Shown: positions 35,520 to 44,775 of the stretch, piece after piece | Position numbering within the stretch: the first letter of the stretch is position 1 | How the letters are laid out: each line of letters begins with the position of its first letter | Assembly: GCF_003265995.1 (NCBI RefSeq) | Contig: NZ_MVJN01000003.1 | Coordinates: forward strand, 186,001 to 250,000 | Direction: 5' to 3' | DNA length: 64,000 bases | Origin: Legionella quinlivanii | GTDB lineage: Bacteria; Pseudomonadota; Gammaproteobacteria; Legionellales; Legionellaceae | Notes under the pieces: generated by a model | The model's input: only the letters and a program-made list of their open reading frames with translations | Databases searched by the model: none | Told to the model about the DNA's origin: nothing | Position numbers and translations under genes: made by a program

Positions 35520-36881
35520 TTAATTGTGAATAGACGAATCATTACTCTCTCTTTTACGTTCAGCCGGTTCCTCTTTTCCCCCTTTGTTTATACTGCGTCT
35601 TTTGCTCTTTTCTCTCTTTATTCCAAAAAACATAGCCGCTTTGCGTAGAATGCCTTTCTTCTCGTGGGGCAGAGAGTCTTCCGCGGCAAAATCATTCTCA
35701 GCTAATGGAGGCGGCTCTGGTTTTTGAGGAGGAAGCTGCATATCCCTGGCCTTTTTAAAATTATTAATGGCTTCATCAACAGAGATTCTGCTTTTGGGCT
35801 CGATAAGGGTCAGCGTTTTCAGGGTATTCACAATAAGCTCTTTTACCTCAGGCTTCACATCAAGGGCATAAAACATATGGCTATAATCATTGGCTCTTGC
35901 CACAGGCAACACTCTACCCGCTGCTGCTTCATTATATAAAAAAGCAGAGTTCCTCCAGACCAGGGCGACCAGGCGGCCAAGAGAGTAAAGATCGGCGCGA
36001 TAATCGATTGCTTTATTTTGTACAGCTTCGGGGCTGACATACATTGGCGAGCCCACGTCGTCACGCAATTTTTCCTCAAATAATCTCGCTAAACCGAAAT
36101 CGATGGTTTTAACATTGAGTTCGTCGTCGATAATCACATTTTCAGGCTTCAAATCACGGTGGATAATCTGAGGATTAAATACCTGCTCTTTCCAGGCTTC
36201 AAGGAGGTTAATACTGATAGTGAAGCGTTCATACATGCTCAGTGGTTTAACCGCTTTACTCCAGTCAGGGGCCCGATCATCATCGATAATATCGCCCAGA
36301 CAGCGCCCCTCCATCAGACGCTCAACCATATAGGCCTGCCCGTCATACATTACAGGCTGCTTAGGATGGGTATGAGGTGTTTTACTTGCAATATCATATT
36401 CTCGTTTTAAGCCGGGATACCCCTCGTAATTTGATCTGGGGGTATAGGGATCGTGCGCAACTTGCTTGGCAAGGCGGCGTTCACCCTGTTTTTTTTCCTT
36501 GAAGCTTAAATCTGTATTGCTCTCAGTGAGGCGATAAGTGACTTTTACAGGAATTGCCAGACCAAAGGCGCCTTTACCCAGAGGTTTTTCGGCTAATACC
36601 CCATAACGATTATCCTCAAGCCGGTCCTGTTTGATATTGGCGGGTGTTTTTTTACTCTTAAAACGTATAATTTTCTCCCCCAGTACAACTTTTTCAATCT
36701 GGTCTTTATAATAGACATTGTCGTAATAGAGATTGCGAAGTCTGACATCATAGGATTTTGCGGCCCGCCATCCATAGCGCGGCATCCATCCTTCGGCATT
36801 ACTGGTTTGTGCGAAAAGTGCAGCCAGGATCTTTCGTTCTTCTTCGCTGGGAGAAGAGGGGGTTTTGATGGTAATGGTCAT
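35520..36881 (-). CDS. Eukaryote-like Ser/Thr protein kinase, candidate effector
   Basis: 453 residues. Kinase domain at about 92-370: glycine loop GKGAFG (102-107), probable ATP-Lys139 in LAKQV, helix-C Glu161, catalytic HRDLKPEN (241-248), DFG (261-263), activation segment ending in SPE (283-285) and Asp297 in YRADLYSLG. All catalytic residues are present, so activity is expected. Residues 1-90 are unlike known domains; the tail (about 375-453) is Pro-, Lys- and Glu-rich. There are no membrane helices and no PASTA domain, unlike bacterial PknB receptors. This fits secreted kinases of intracellular bacteria such as the Legionella LegK proteins, but a translocation signal cannot be proved by reading. 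Confidence 0.85.
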   Translation of the reverse strand: MTITIKTPSSPSEEERKILAALFAQTSNAEGWMPRYGWRAAKSYDVRLRNLYYDNVYYKDQIEKVVLGEKIIRFKSKKTPANIKQDRLEDNRYGVLAEKPLGKGAFGLAIPVKVTYRLTESNTDLSFKEKKQGERRLAKQVAHDPYTPRSNYEGYPGLKREYDIASKTPHTHPKQPVMYDGQAYMVERLMEGRCLGDIIDDDRAPDWSKAVKPLSMYERFTISINLLEAWKEQVFNPQIIHRDLKPENVIIDDELNVKTIDFGLARLFEEKLRDDVGSPMYVSPEAVQNKAIDYRADLYSLGRLVALVWRNSAFLYNEAAAGRVLPVARANDYSHMFYALDVKPEVKELIVNTLKTLTLIEPKSRISVDEAINNFKKARDMQLPPQKPEPPPLAENDFAAEDSLPHEKKGILRKAAMFFGIKREKSKRRSINKGGKEEPAERKRESNDSSIHN

Positions 36882-36918
36882 CGAACATCCTTGTGTCTTT
36901 TTTATTTTCTGTACCGTT

Positions 36919-36948
36919 ATTATAGCAGCATGCCTAAAAATAAGTCAT
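36919..36948 (-). promoter_or_regulatory. Possible sigma-70 promoter of the kinase gene
   Basis: On the minus strand a perfect -10 box TATAAT (36919-36924) lies 18 nt downstream of ATGACT (36943-36948), a 4-of-6 match to the -35 box. It is about 38 nt upstream of the kinase ATG. Confidence 0.35.
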
Positions 36949-37049
36949 AAAGATTCCTGATTGCCCCAATTGTTATTTGCTGTGCAGGTTAATTGCTGTA
37001 TAATTTCCTTTTTGCTTGTCGCGTGTGCAGATTCTTTTCGGTGAGTGTT

Positions 37050-37961
37050 ATGGCGATTACCCTGATTATATATGTCATCCTGATGTTGAGTACGGTCTGT
37101 GTGATCGCAATGTTCTATCAAATGAACCATCAACAAAAAACGCGCCTGGCGATTGGGGATTATCTAAAATTGGGCATCAGCGGAATTATTGCCTTTATTG
37201 CTGACACCCTGGGGGTTGGGAGTTTTGCCGTTAACGTCGCGCTGGCCAAGCTTCTTGGCACTTTTCCAGATGATGAATTGCCGGCGGTGAATAACGGCGC
37301 CCAGGTGATTCCGGGAACTATCGAGTCGCTTTTTTTCATGCAGCTGGTTGATGTTGATTTAACCACCATGCTGACGCTGGTAATTGGAACCTGTGTCGGT
37401 GGTTTGATTGGCGGGGCTATAGTGAGCAGGCTGAGCAAGCAGGCAATCCGTTTAACGATGATGTGTTGTTTTGCAGGAATTATTCTTCTGCTGCTGGCTC
37501 ATCAATTCCGATTAATGCCGGTGGGCGGTGATGTGGTTGAACTGCAGGGAGCCAAACTGGTGATTGGTTTTCTGGCCATGGTCATCTGCGGTGCTCTGAC
37601 CTCAGCAGGGATTGGGCTGTTTGTAATGATACAGGGTGTTCTGTTTCTGATGAATGTTTCACCGATTGTCGCTTTCCCAATCATGACCACCGCTGGAGCC
37701 ATGCAACAGCCGCTCACCACCCTGGTCTTTTTACAACAGGATAAAATACCTCTAAAGAAAACGATGATCCTAAGCCTTTCTGGCTGTCTAGGTGTTTTAA
37801 TTACCCTCCCCTTATTTGCACATTTGACCGTAACCTGGCTGCATACCCTGTTACTGCTAATCATTATTTACAATTTATACGCAATAAGCAGAACCTATCT
37901 TAAAGTCCGCCGTTCACCCCGTCTGACCAGTGGGTTTTCCGGGCTGGCTGTTAGTGATTAA
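37050..37961 (+). CDS. TauE/SafE-family membrane exporter
   Basis: ATG at 37050 with GGTGAG before it is chosen over an upstream in-frame ATG at 36993. 303 residues, eight or so membrane helices in two halves. The first half holds GISGIIAFIADTLGVGSFAVNVAL, the second a matching segment with GALTSAGIGLFVMIQGVLFL, the internal repeat seen in TauE/SafE (sulfite, organosulfonate or sulfoacetate exporters). Monocistronic and divergent from the kinase gene. The transported anion is unknown. Confidence 0.8.
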   Translation: MAITLIIYVILMLSTVCVIAMFYQMNHQQKTRLAIGDYLKLGISGIIAFIADTLGVGSFAVNVALAKLLGTFPDDELPAVNNGAQVIPGTIESLFFMQLVDVDLTTMLTLVIGTCVGGLIGGAIVSRLSKQAIRLTMMCCFAGIILLLLAHQFRLMPVGGDVVELQGAKLVIGFLAMVICGALTSAGIGLFVMIQGVLFLMNVSPIVAFPIMTTAGAMQQPLTTLVFLQQDKIPLKKTMILSLSGCLGVLITLPLFAHLTVTWLHTLLLLIIIYNLYAISRTYLKVRRSPRLTSGFSGLAVSD

Positions 37962-38005
37962 GTTTTTTATACTCTTGGATCTCTGATTTTCACAAGGATG
38001 GTTTT

Positions 38006-39124
38006 ATGAATTTAATCAAGAAGTTGCAAATAGTATTTTGCGGGATGCTGATCTCGGCGGCCTCGTATGGATTTAATCCTGAGTTTGACACGATGGTGAT
38101 TTTTGGCGACAGTTTATCAGACAATGGTAATTTATATCGTTATTTTCTCCATTTTCTACCGGTTTCACCTCCCTATCACGAAGGGCATTTTTCCAACGGG
38201 CCTTTATGGGCTGAGTATGTTTACCAGAATTATTTTCCTGCTGATTATACCATCGGTTTTCAGAACTATGCGGTAGGGGGAGCTGGGGCGGTATTATCGT
38301 ATAAAGAAAACCTGCCCTTCACACTAACGGTAGAGCTGGATGATTATTTTTACTGGAATACTTACGGGCACAAAGAAACCAGCCTGTATTCCATTTGGAT
38401 TGGTGCAAATAATTATATCAATGGGCCTACCAATGTAGAGCCGCTTACTGACGGGGTTGTCGATGCGATAGGAAATGTGACTGAGCGCCTGATTGGCCGG
38501 GGCGGTAATAAATTTCTTATTATTAATTTACCGGATTTAGCCAAACTGCCGCAATCGAAAAAGATGAGTGATCCTTCTCTATTGACACGCCTGACCCTCG
38601 TGCATAATCAAAAGTTACAGCAGCGGGTTGAAGCATTGCGGAATCAGTATCCCGACGTCCTGTTTTTGTATTTTGATGCCTATACTTTTTTTAATGAATC
38701 AAGCGCTCACCCAGCGGATTATAATATAACGAACATTGAAGATCCCTGCTATATGGGCAGTTACAGTGGCTGGCTTACAGCACTTCTCCCTTCGCGGGCT
38801 GCCTTGCATGATTTTTTAAAACAGCAGAATCCCTCAATGAATGATACGCAATGGTCAATTATTGAATCCAACCCGGTACTGCATGAGGCTGCCGAAACAG
38901 CCTATGTGTATTCGCGATTGCCAGAGGCCGCCAAAGAAGAGCCGCTTTCCTGCGATAGTTATTTATTCTGGGATCACGTGCATCCCACCACTGTTGTGCA
39001 CCGCTTGATTGCGGAGCAAGTTAGTAAACTGATTGAGGAAGCCGGTCTTAAGCCAGGCTGGCCAGAATCAATCTCTAAAAAGGTTAGTAATGGAAGAGAT
39101 AAGCAAATCACAAAAAAAGCGTGA
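38006..39124 (+). CDS. GDSL phospholipase/acyltransferase (PlaA/PlaC-like)
   Basis: 372 residues with a signal peptide (1 to about 22). The GDSL block is FGDSLSDNGN with Ser36, GxND block III is IWIGANNY (133-136), and Asp323 and His326 lie in WDHVHPT. In Legionella the GDSL enzymes PlaA, PlaC and PlaD release fatty acids from (lyso)phospholipids, and PlaC-type proteins also acylate cholesterol. A pair of Cys (in EDPCYM and PLSCDS) could form the disulfide loop described for PlaC. Which paralogue this is cannot be settled here. Its 3' end overlaps the next gene by 35 nt. Confidence 0.85.
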   Translation: MNLIKKLQIVFCGMLISAASYGFNPEFDTMVIFGDSLSDNGNLYRYFLHFLPVSPPYHEGHFSNGPLWAEYVYQNYFPADYTIGFQNYAVGGAGAVLSYKENLPFTLTVELDDYFYWNTYGHKETSLYSIWIGANNYINGPTNVEPLTDGVVDAIGNVTERLIGRGGNKFLIINLPDLAKLPQSKKMSDPSLLTRLTLVHNQKLQQRVEALRNQYPDVLFLYFDAYTFFNESSAHPADYNITNIEDPCYMGSYSGWLTALLPSRAALHDFLKQQNPSMNDTQWSIIESNPVLHEAAETAYVYSRLPEAAKEEPLSCDSYLFWDHVHPTTVVHRLIAEQVSKLIEEAGLKPGWPESISKKVSNGRDKQITKKA

Positions 39125-39584
39125 TGCAGACGCTTTAAAGAAATTAGGGGTTAAATTGGTTGAGCTGCCCGCTGGTACTCTGGATCAGCTGCCCTTAACT
39201 GAAGTTTTGCGGCAGGCGATTGATGCCGCAAAAACGATTAAAAGCCATGGTGCAACCCGGCGTCAGGCGCAATTGATTGGAAAATTAATGCGAGGCGCTG
39301 ATCATGAAGCCATTCTGGAGGCCTATGAATTATTGCAGGCTGAAAAAAGCGCGCAGACAGCCAGTTTCCATGAGGTGGAAGACTGGCGCGAGCGCTTGAT
39401 GAGTGAAGGAAATGAGGCGCTTACTGAATTTATCAATGATTATCAGCCTCAGGATGTGCAGCAATTACGGCAATTAATCAAAAAAGCAATTGATGAGCGT
39501 AAGGCCAATCGATCCCTTGGGGCTTACAAAGCGCTTTTCCGCATGATCCGCGACGCGGTTGAAGAGACGTTGTTGCGTAAATAG
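39090..39584 (+). CDS. yjgA: Ribosome-associated protein YjgA/DarP (DUF615)
   Basis: ATG at 39090 is chosen over an in-frame start at 39033, because it gives the standard N-terminus (EEISKSQKKRDADALKKLG) and 164 residues, near the E. coli length. Conserved pieces: KRDADALKKLGVKLVELP, ATRRQAQLIGKLMR, and RQLIKKA at the C-terminal part. The protein binds late 50S precursors and assists large-subunit assembly. The start lies inside the lipase gene, so the two share an mRNA. Confidence 0.9.
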   Translation: MEEISKSQKKRDADALKKLGVKLVELPAGTLDQLPLTEVLRQAIDAAKTIKSHGATRRQAQLIGKLMRGADHEAILEAYELLQAEKSAQTASFHEVEDWRERLMSEGNEALTEFINDYQPQDVQQLRQLIKKAIDERKANRSLGAYKALFRMIRDAVEETLLRK

Positions 39585-39600
39585 AACCAAGCAACTAACC

Positions 39601-39690
39601 TGTCGTCTTTGCGAACGAAGTGAAGCAATCCAGATCGAAACTTGAACAAAGCAAGAACTGGATTGCTTCGCTAATGCTCGCAAAGACAGT
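39601..39690. repeat. Palindromic intergenic repeat, family B, copy 1
   Basis: About 90 nt with complementary ends (GTCTTTGCGA ... CGCAAAGAC) and inner arms GAAGCAATCCAG / CTGGATTGCTTC. It matches 62022-62113. A widespread type of bacterial intergenic palindrome; no gene in it. Confidence 0.75.
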
Positions 39691-39805
39691 TTTTTGTGCA
39701 CCTATCTTCATTTGCGCAACAAAGCCGGTTGAAGTAAAGTAATTTTGGACAAACAATATTTGCTCGCCTAGAATACGGGCTAACTATTTATATTAAAGAG
39801 AAGGC

Positions 39806-41920
39806 ATGAATTATTCCCTGTTTGTCAGTTGTGCCAAGGGATTGGAGTATTTGCTCGAGGCTGAGCTAAAAGTTTTGGGATTGCATATAACACGCGTAAG
39901 CCCGCAAGGCGTTTATGGCGAGGCTGGACTACAGGTTATTTACCAGATTTGCATCTGGTCGCGTCTGGCCAATCGGGTTCAATTGGTATTGTTCAGCGGC
40001 CAGGCTCATAATGAGCAAAGCCTGTATCAGCTTTGTAATCAGTTTCCCTGGCAAACGGTATTCAAAGCCGATAAGACACTGGCGATTGAGTTTCATGGCT
40101 CTTCAAGTCATATTCGTAATTCGATGTATGGTGCCCAGGTAGTTAAGGATGGCATCGTCGATCACTTCAGGAAACTGCATGGGCAGAGGCCATCGATTGA
40201 TCGCGAAAAACCGCAGATAAGATTGCATGCGCACTTAAAACTGGATACGGTGACCGTAAGTCTGGATTTGACCGGTTATAGCCTGCATCAGCGAGGCTAT
40301 CGCCAGCAGGCAGGTGATGCGCCCCTGAAAGAAACCCTGGCCGTTGCCATGCTCCTTCGAGCCAAATGGCCGGAACTGGCGGAAAAGGGCTATAGTTTCC
40401 AGGATCCTTTCTGTGGTTCGGGCACGCTGGTAATTGAGGCGGCGATGATGGCTGCCAATATTGCCCCGGGGTTATTGCGAAATGATCAATCAGTCATTCA
40501 TTGGGTTCAGCACCATGAGTCGCTCTGGGAGAAATTGCGAACCCTGGCACTGCAACAGGTCAGACCGTCGCATTGCCGGATTAAAGGCAGTGATAGTAAT
40601 GGCAAACTGATTCGAATGGCACAAGCCAATGCAGAAAAGGCCGGTGTGGCTCGCCTGGTGGAATTTGAGCAGCAAGCCCTGCAAGATGCACGTCCGGTGG
40701 CACCAAAAGGTTTGCTGCTGTGTAATCCGCCCTATGGTGAGAGGATGGGAGAGACTACCCAACTGATTCCCCTGTATCAGCAGCTGGGAGCGACCTGTCA
40801 TAAATACTTTCAAGGCTGGGAGGCCGCTTTTCTAACTACCAATCCTTTGCTGGCCAAGGCGGTAGGCCTTCGCTCCAGTAAACAATATACTCTGTTCAAT
40901 GGTCCGCTGGAATGCAAACTCTACTGCCTGACCATTAGTGCCTGCAATCAGTTAAAGAATAATGATAGAGAGTCGCTGTCTTCCGGGGCACAAATGCTGG
41001 CAAACCGCCTGCAAAAGAATGCGCAGCATTTACAGAAATGGGCGAAGAAAAACAATATCAGCTGCTATCGGGTTTATGATGCCGATTTACCAGAATATGC
41101 CTATGCAATTGATGTATATAAAGATTACGCAGTACTCCAGGAATATGCTGCTCCCGCATCAATCGCTGCTCATAAAGCAGAAAAGCGAAGCCTGGAGGTT
41201 ATGCAGGTTGTACCCATAGCTTTGAATATTGATCCGGATAAGCTGGTTGTTAAAACGAGAAAGCCGCAAAAAGGAAGCGATCAGTACCAGAAGGTGAAGC
41301 AAACCCAGCATACGATGATTGTCGAAGAAGGTCGGGCTAAACTTAAAGTAAATTTATATGATTATCTGGATACCGGTTTGTTCCTTGATCATCGACCCTT
41401 GCGCCTGCGTTTTGCCGCACTGCCTTCAGGAACCCGTTTTTTAAATTGTTTCTGTTATACCGCCAGTGCCAGCGTTCATGCCGCTTTGGCAGGAGCCTTC
41501 ACTACCAATGTCGATTTGTCGAACACTTACCTTAATTGGGCTGAAGAAAACTTTCGCTTAAATCACATTGACTTATCCCGCCATCAGTTTGTTCATTTTG
41601 ATTGCCTGGAATGGTTGAAAATTGCCAAAGATAAATATGATGTGATTTTTCTCGATCCCCCCAGTTTTTCCAATTCCAAGCGGATGAAAACAACCCTGGA
41701 TATACAAAGAGATCAGAGCGTTTTAGTGGAAGAAGCCATGCGTCTTTTAAATAGGCAAGGCGTGCTTTACTTCTCAACTAATCTGCGCCAGTTTAAACTG
41801 GCTCCAGAGATTAGCGAGCGCTATCTGGTGAAAGATATCAGTGCGGAAACCATTGATCTGGATTTCAAGCGTAACAAGCGGATTCATCAGTGCTTTATGA
41901 TTAGTCATCGTAGTGAGTAA
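39806..41920 (+). CDS. rlmL: Bifunctional 23S rRNA methyltransferase RlmKL
   Basis: 704 residues, matching the fused enterobacterial RlmL/RlmK (702). It begins NYSLFVSCAKGLEYLLEAEL, with a THUMP domain at about 45-155. The first methyltransferase has DPFCGSGTLVIEAAM (about 198-212) and the N6/N2-methylase motif NPPYGERMG; it makes m2G2445. The second has FLNCFCYTASASVHAA and FLDPPSFSNS near 615; it makes m7G2069. Both motifs are intact. Monocistronic, cytoplasmic. Confidence 0.95.
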   Translation: MNYSLFVSCAKGLEYLLEAELKVLGLHITRVSPQGVYGEAGLQVIYQICIWSRLANRVQLVLFSGQAHNEQSLYQLCNQFPWQTVFKADKTLAIEFHGSSSHIRNSMYGAQVVKDGIVDHFRKLHGQRPSIDREKPQIRLHAHLKLDTVTVSLDLTGYSLHQRGYRQQAGDAPLKETLAVAMLLRAKWPELAEKGYSFQDPFCGSGTLVIEAAMMAANIAPGLLRNDQSVIHWVQHHESLWEKLRTLALQQVRPSHCRIKGSDSNGKLIRMAQANAEKAGVARLVEFEQQALQDARPVAPKGLLLCNPPYGERMGETTQLIPLYQQLGATCHKYFQGWEAAFLTTNPLLAKAVGLRSSKQYTLFNGPLECKLYCLTISACNQLKNNDRESLSSGAQMLANRLQKNAQHLQKWAKKNNISCYRVYDADLPEYAYAIDVYKDYAVLQEYAAPASIAAHKAEKRSLEVMQVVPIALNIDPDKLVVKTRKPQKGSDQYQKVKQTQHTMIVEEGRAKLKVNLYDYLDTGLFLDHRPLRLRFAALPSGTRFLNCFCYTASASVHAALAGAFTTNVDLSNTYLNWAEENFRLNHIDLSRHQFVHFDCLEWLKIAKDKYDVIFLDPPSFSNSKRMKTTLDIQRDQSVLVEEAMRLLNRQGVLYFSTNLRQFKLAPEISERYLVKDISAETIDLDFKRNKRIHQCFMISHRSE

Positions 41921-42004
41921 ATCAAAACGCTCAGGGGCGGGCAAAAAATAGGCATAATTTGTAGATTTTGACTACACTATAGTTATTACCAAGCTGTTTG
42001 AGTA

Positions 42005-43351
42005 ATGATAATGGCTGCAAATCCGAAGGACAGCCCGCCCTCTGCCGTTAAAGCTGCTTTTGAAGCAGCGAAAGTGACTGATGTTGTTGACGCGCTCAAG
42101 AGTCTTTGTAACCAGACCGAAGACTATTTACCTGTTGCGGGACCTCTGCCAAAAAACACTTATACCTATCAACTGGAGTTAATTACTCAGAAATTGCTGG
42201 CATTGGAAGGATTTTATGTAAAAAACAGCGATGGAGAGTTTCAGATCATTTTTGATGATGGAACGCAGCTTGAGCTGACTAAAATCCTGACGCATGCCAA
42301 TTTTGAACATTTGGAATTCAAGCCGCCTGATTTTAAACAATATGAAGAATATATTTATAATCATTCGCAATATAAGCCGGATATTGAGGGTGTTTTTCCA
42401 AGTGAAGAACTGTTTCGAGCCAATGATAAAACCGGCGCCGTTCGCGAATTGAATTATGCCGAGATGCTGGCGCTTAATCTGTATACCTCTCAGGATTATT
42501 ATAAAAATATCAATGCACTGACCCGCGGCACCTATGACTTTGAAGACAGACCTGAATGGATACGAGATGTTATCCTGCATTCGGTAATGAGCGCCAGCGG
42601 CCTCACCAAAGCGCAGGACGTTACTATTCCCGGAACCTTTCGTTATGAGAGTGTGTATAGCGAGGATGCACTGAAACAGCGCATTGAACTAGCCGAGACA
42701 GGTGGAGTTAGTGTTGAGCGAAATTTTATTAGTTCAGCTGAAATACCTGCAGAACGATTCGTCGATAAAATTGCAATTACCTATACTGACGTCAAGGGAA
42801 AATGTATAGCTCCTTTATCTGCGTATCCAAATGAGCGTGAATTTCTTATTCCTCCAACCCAAATGCAGTGGAAAGGTTATACACAAGAAGGGGATACGCA
42901 TTATTTCCATGCCAGCCCTGTTGTTGATTTGCAGAAGGTCCATGAAGAAGCTTTGGAGATGACTTCACCTGAGATGCAAGCCACATATCAGCTGATGTTC
43001 CTGAATAACCATGTGCAAATGATGCAAAAGCAATTTGAAACCTTTGATGCTGATGTGCAGGAAGCTTTTGCCCCCAGGCTTGCTGAACTGCAAAATTACA
43101 TTAATGAGAACGGACTTGCATTACAAGAGGGTTCTATTACCAGCGAGGAGATATCCGACTCACTGGATGGATTATGGGATCAGCTCAGTAATTTGAGTGA
43201 AGAAGCGCAGGTCTTGCAGAATAAAGAATTAATAGTTCAGGAGAATGTTGCCGAAACTGGCTATAGTTCTGGCCACTACAAGTTAAGGTTATCGGAGATG
43301 AAAGGCGATCCGGAACCTGAACCTGAGCAGGATTATGGTTATAAATACTAG
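42005..43351 (+). CDS. Candidate mono-ADP-ribosyltransferase, effector-like
   Basis: 448 residues (ATG at 42005; a second ATG at 42011 is possible). No signal peptide or membrane helix. The middle part reads like an R-S-E class ADP-ribosyltransferase. A helix LNLYTSQDYYKNINALTRG (158-175) resembles the 'Y-T...Y..I-N..L-R' helix of VIP2/ExoS-type toxins. Arg213 lies in GTFRYES, Ser243/Ser244 in NFISSA stand for the S-T-S strand, and YPNEREFLIPP holds Glu277-x-Glu279, the ExE turn of enzymes that modify Arg. Residues 310-410 are helical, and the C-terminus is acidic (EMKGDPEPEPEQDYG), as in many Dot/Icm substrates. Flanking genes are housekeeping, so it is an isolated insertion. NAD use is predicted, not shown. 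Confidence 0.6.
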   Translation: MIMAANPKDSPPSAVKAAFEAAKVTDVVDALKSLCNQTEDYLPVAGPLPKNTYTYQLELITQKLLALEGFYVKNSDGEFQIIFDDGTQLELTKILTHANFEHLEFKPPDFKQYEEYIYNHSQYKPDIEGVFPSEELFRANDKTGAVRELNYAEMLALNLYTSQDYYKNINALTRGTYDFEDRPEWIRDVILHSVMSASGLTKAQDVTIPGTFRYESVYSEDALKQRIELAETGGVSVERNFISSAEIPAERFVDKIAITYTDVKGKCIAPLSAYPNEREFLIPPTQMQWKGYTQEGDTHYFHASPVVDLQKVHEEALEMTSPEMQATYQLMFLNNHVQMMQKQFETFDADVQEAFAPRLAELQNYINENGLALQEGSITSEEISDSLDGLWDQLSNLSEEAQVLQNKELIVQENVAETGYSSGHYKLRLSEMKGDPEPEPEQDYGYKY

Positions 43352-43449
43352 GGCGTGTTTTAGAAGTTAAAGTCAGGCAGTTTTTTGCTTATGAGGAATG
43401 GGATTTCTGGATCCCCCGCATGAAGCGGAGGACGCAGAGGGTCGGATGT

Positions 43450-44046
43450 TTAAATCTCCGGCGGATTTTTTATATCCTTTACAATGACCTCTTCTTCCTG
43501 AGTATGAACAGAGGTTGGGGGTACGACTGATGCCGGCTCTGCGACTACTACAGGTTCGGGGCCATGCAGTTCATCGCGCAATTTAGGCAGATAACCTGCC
43601 ATAAAACAAAGTTCTGCTACCAGGAACAGAGGAGCCACCAGAGCCTGTTGTACATTGGTCATGAAAGCAGGTTTACTGCCTTCCATGAAATGACCGGCCA
43701 ATTGCAGGATCCAGCCGATAACAAAGCAGAGTATAAAAATCCATAAATTAAGTCCATTAGGCCCGGGAGCACTTAAAACCGCGCTGATCCACAATAAAAT
43801 CGCCAGTACAGGTAATAAAAGCAGGGTCAGTCGCCAGTTTAATCTGAAATAATAAATTAATAAGACAACAGTTAGAATTTCTGCCAGCGTGATATCAAAT
43901 ATTCCAGGGACAATCACATGAAAGTAGCCAAAAAAGATCATCAGGCTGAATATAATCAGCGGAACCCCCGCCAGATGCGTGTAAAGCGTGGTTTTTTCCT
44001 GATGGTATTGACGGTATAAATACGCCTGCTCGAGAAACGTTTTCAT
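43450..44046 (-). CDS. Mpo1-like (DUF962) membrane protein
   Basis: ATG at 44046 is chosen with AGGA upstream; an in-frame start at 44082 is less likely. 198 residues. It begins FLEQAYLYRQYHQEKTTLYTHLAGVPL, the family head with conserved His, and has four hydrophobic segments. Yeast Mpo1 is an Fe-dependent dioxygenase that shortens 2-hydroxy fatty acids; bacterial members are untested. A further HFMEGSKPA segment carries another conserved His. The soluble tail is rich in Val, Pro and Glu. Confidence 0.8.
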   Translation of the reverse strand: MKTFLEQAYLYRQYHQEKTTLYTHLAGVPLIIFSLMIFFGYFHVIVPGIFDITLAEILTVVLLIYYFRLNWRLTLLLLPVLAILLWISAVLSAPGPNGLNLWIFILCFVIGWILQLAGHFMEGSKPAFMTNVQQALVAPLFLVAELCFMAGYLPKLRDELHGPEPVVVAEPASVVPPTSVHTQEEEVIVKDIKNPPEI

Positions 44047-44155
44047 CCTGAAGTCCTTAGTGTTTTCTCCTAAACTTAGCATAATTTGAACAAAATCACC
44101 AATCAGGTTGGCGTCATGTCAGGCTTCAGCTGCCTGACATAGGCTGAAATTGCTG

Positions 44156-44710
44156 CTAGTCATTGAAACCAGTGAAGCCATTGAATGAAGGCATACAGGA
44201 TGTGAACATTTCGTAAACCGTATCTGCCAGAGTCTGTGGCTTGCTTGGAGACTGCGGGAAAAACCTGTGCTTGCCTGTATGGTTGATGAGGCTATCATTA
44301 GCCGCAGGGGATAGCACTTGATTAAAGAGACTGCGTATTTCGGTAATATCTTTCTTTTCAATAAGGGCTTTCCACTGATCTTTTGAGCAATTTATATTAG
44401 CCTGAATAGCAGGTTGCTGAGTAAGTAAATAGACCATGTCGTCAGTTGAATCCAGTGCTTCCCTAATGATCAGATGAAGAGAAGGAGCAATGCTTTGGCT
44501 CATTTGGGGGAGGCTGAGAAGGCTGATGACCGCCTCATAGGCCTGCTCACGGATAGCCAGGCGAAGCGCAAAATGCTGACCTTCTGGTAGATTCGCTCGA
44601 TAGTCCCTATTGGATAATAATGTATCCAGGGCTATGGCATTCGGGTATTCCTGGGGATTTTTTGCCTTCAGAATAGCAAGTTCCAGTGTACTTAAATCAA
44701 AACTAAGCAT
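44156..44710 (-). CDS. Hypothetical helical protein
   Basis: I do not recognise this protein. ATG at 44710 is chosen; an in-frame TTG at 44725 is also possible. 184 residues, no signal peptide or membrane segment, all-helical in appearance. A part around FALRLAIREQAYEAVISLLSLP looks like one ankyrin- or HEAT-type helix pair. It follows the SdaC-like gene on the same strand but behind a strong terminator (44730-44768), so it is probably expressed separately. It may be an effector; evidence is weak. Confidence 0.5.
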   Translation of the reverse strand: MLSFDLSTLELAILKAKNPQEYPNAIALDTLLSNRDYRANLPEGQHFALRLAIREQAYEAVISLLSLPQMSQSIAPSLHLIIREALDSTDDMVYLLTQQPAIQANINCSKDQWKALIEKKDITEIRSLFNQVLSPAANDSLINHTGKHRFFPQSPSKPQTLADTVYEMFTSCMPSFNGFTGFND

Positions 44711-44729
44711 GGGTATTTCGCTCAAGGAT

Positions 44730-44768
44730 TAAAAAAAGACCGCCTGAAGAGCACAGCACATCAGGCGG
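44730..44768 (-). terminator. Rho-independent terminator of the SdaC-like transporter gene
   Basis: Read on the minus strand: an 8-bp GC-rich stem (CCGCCTGA / TCAGGCGG) with a 13-nt loop, followed by TCTTTTTTT. It begins 8 nt after the transporter stop codon. Confidence 0.9.
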
Positions 44769-44775
44769 AGTTATT

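Noticed and set aside
43352-43449. GC-rich palindrome (CCCCCGC / GCGGAGG) between the ART-like and Mpo1-like genes
   Set aside because: It resembles another repeat family, but only one copy is in the window, so I do not list it.
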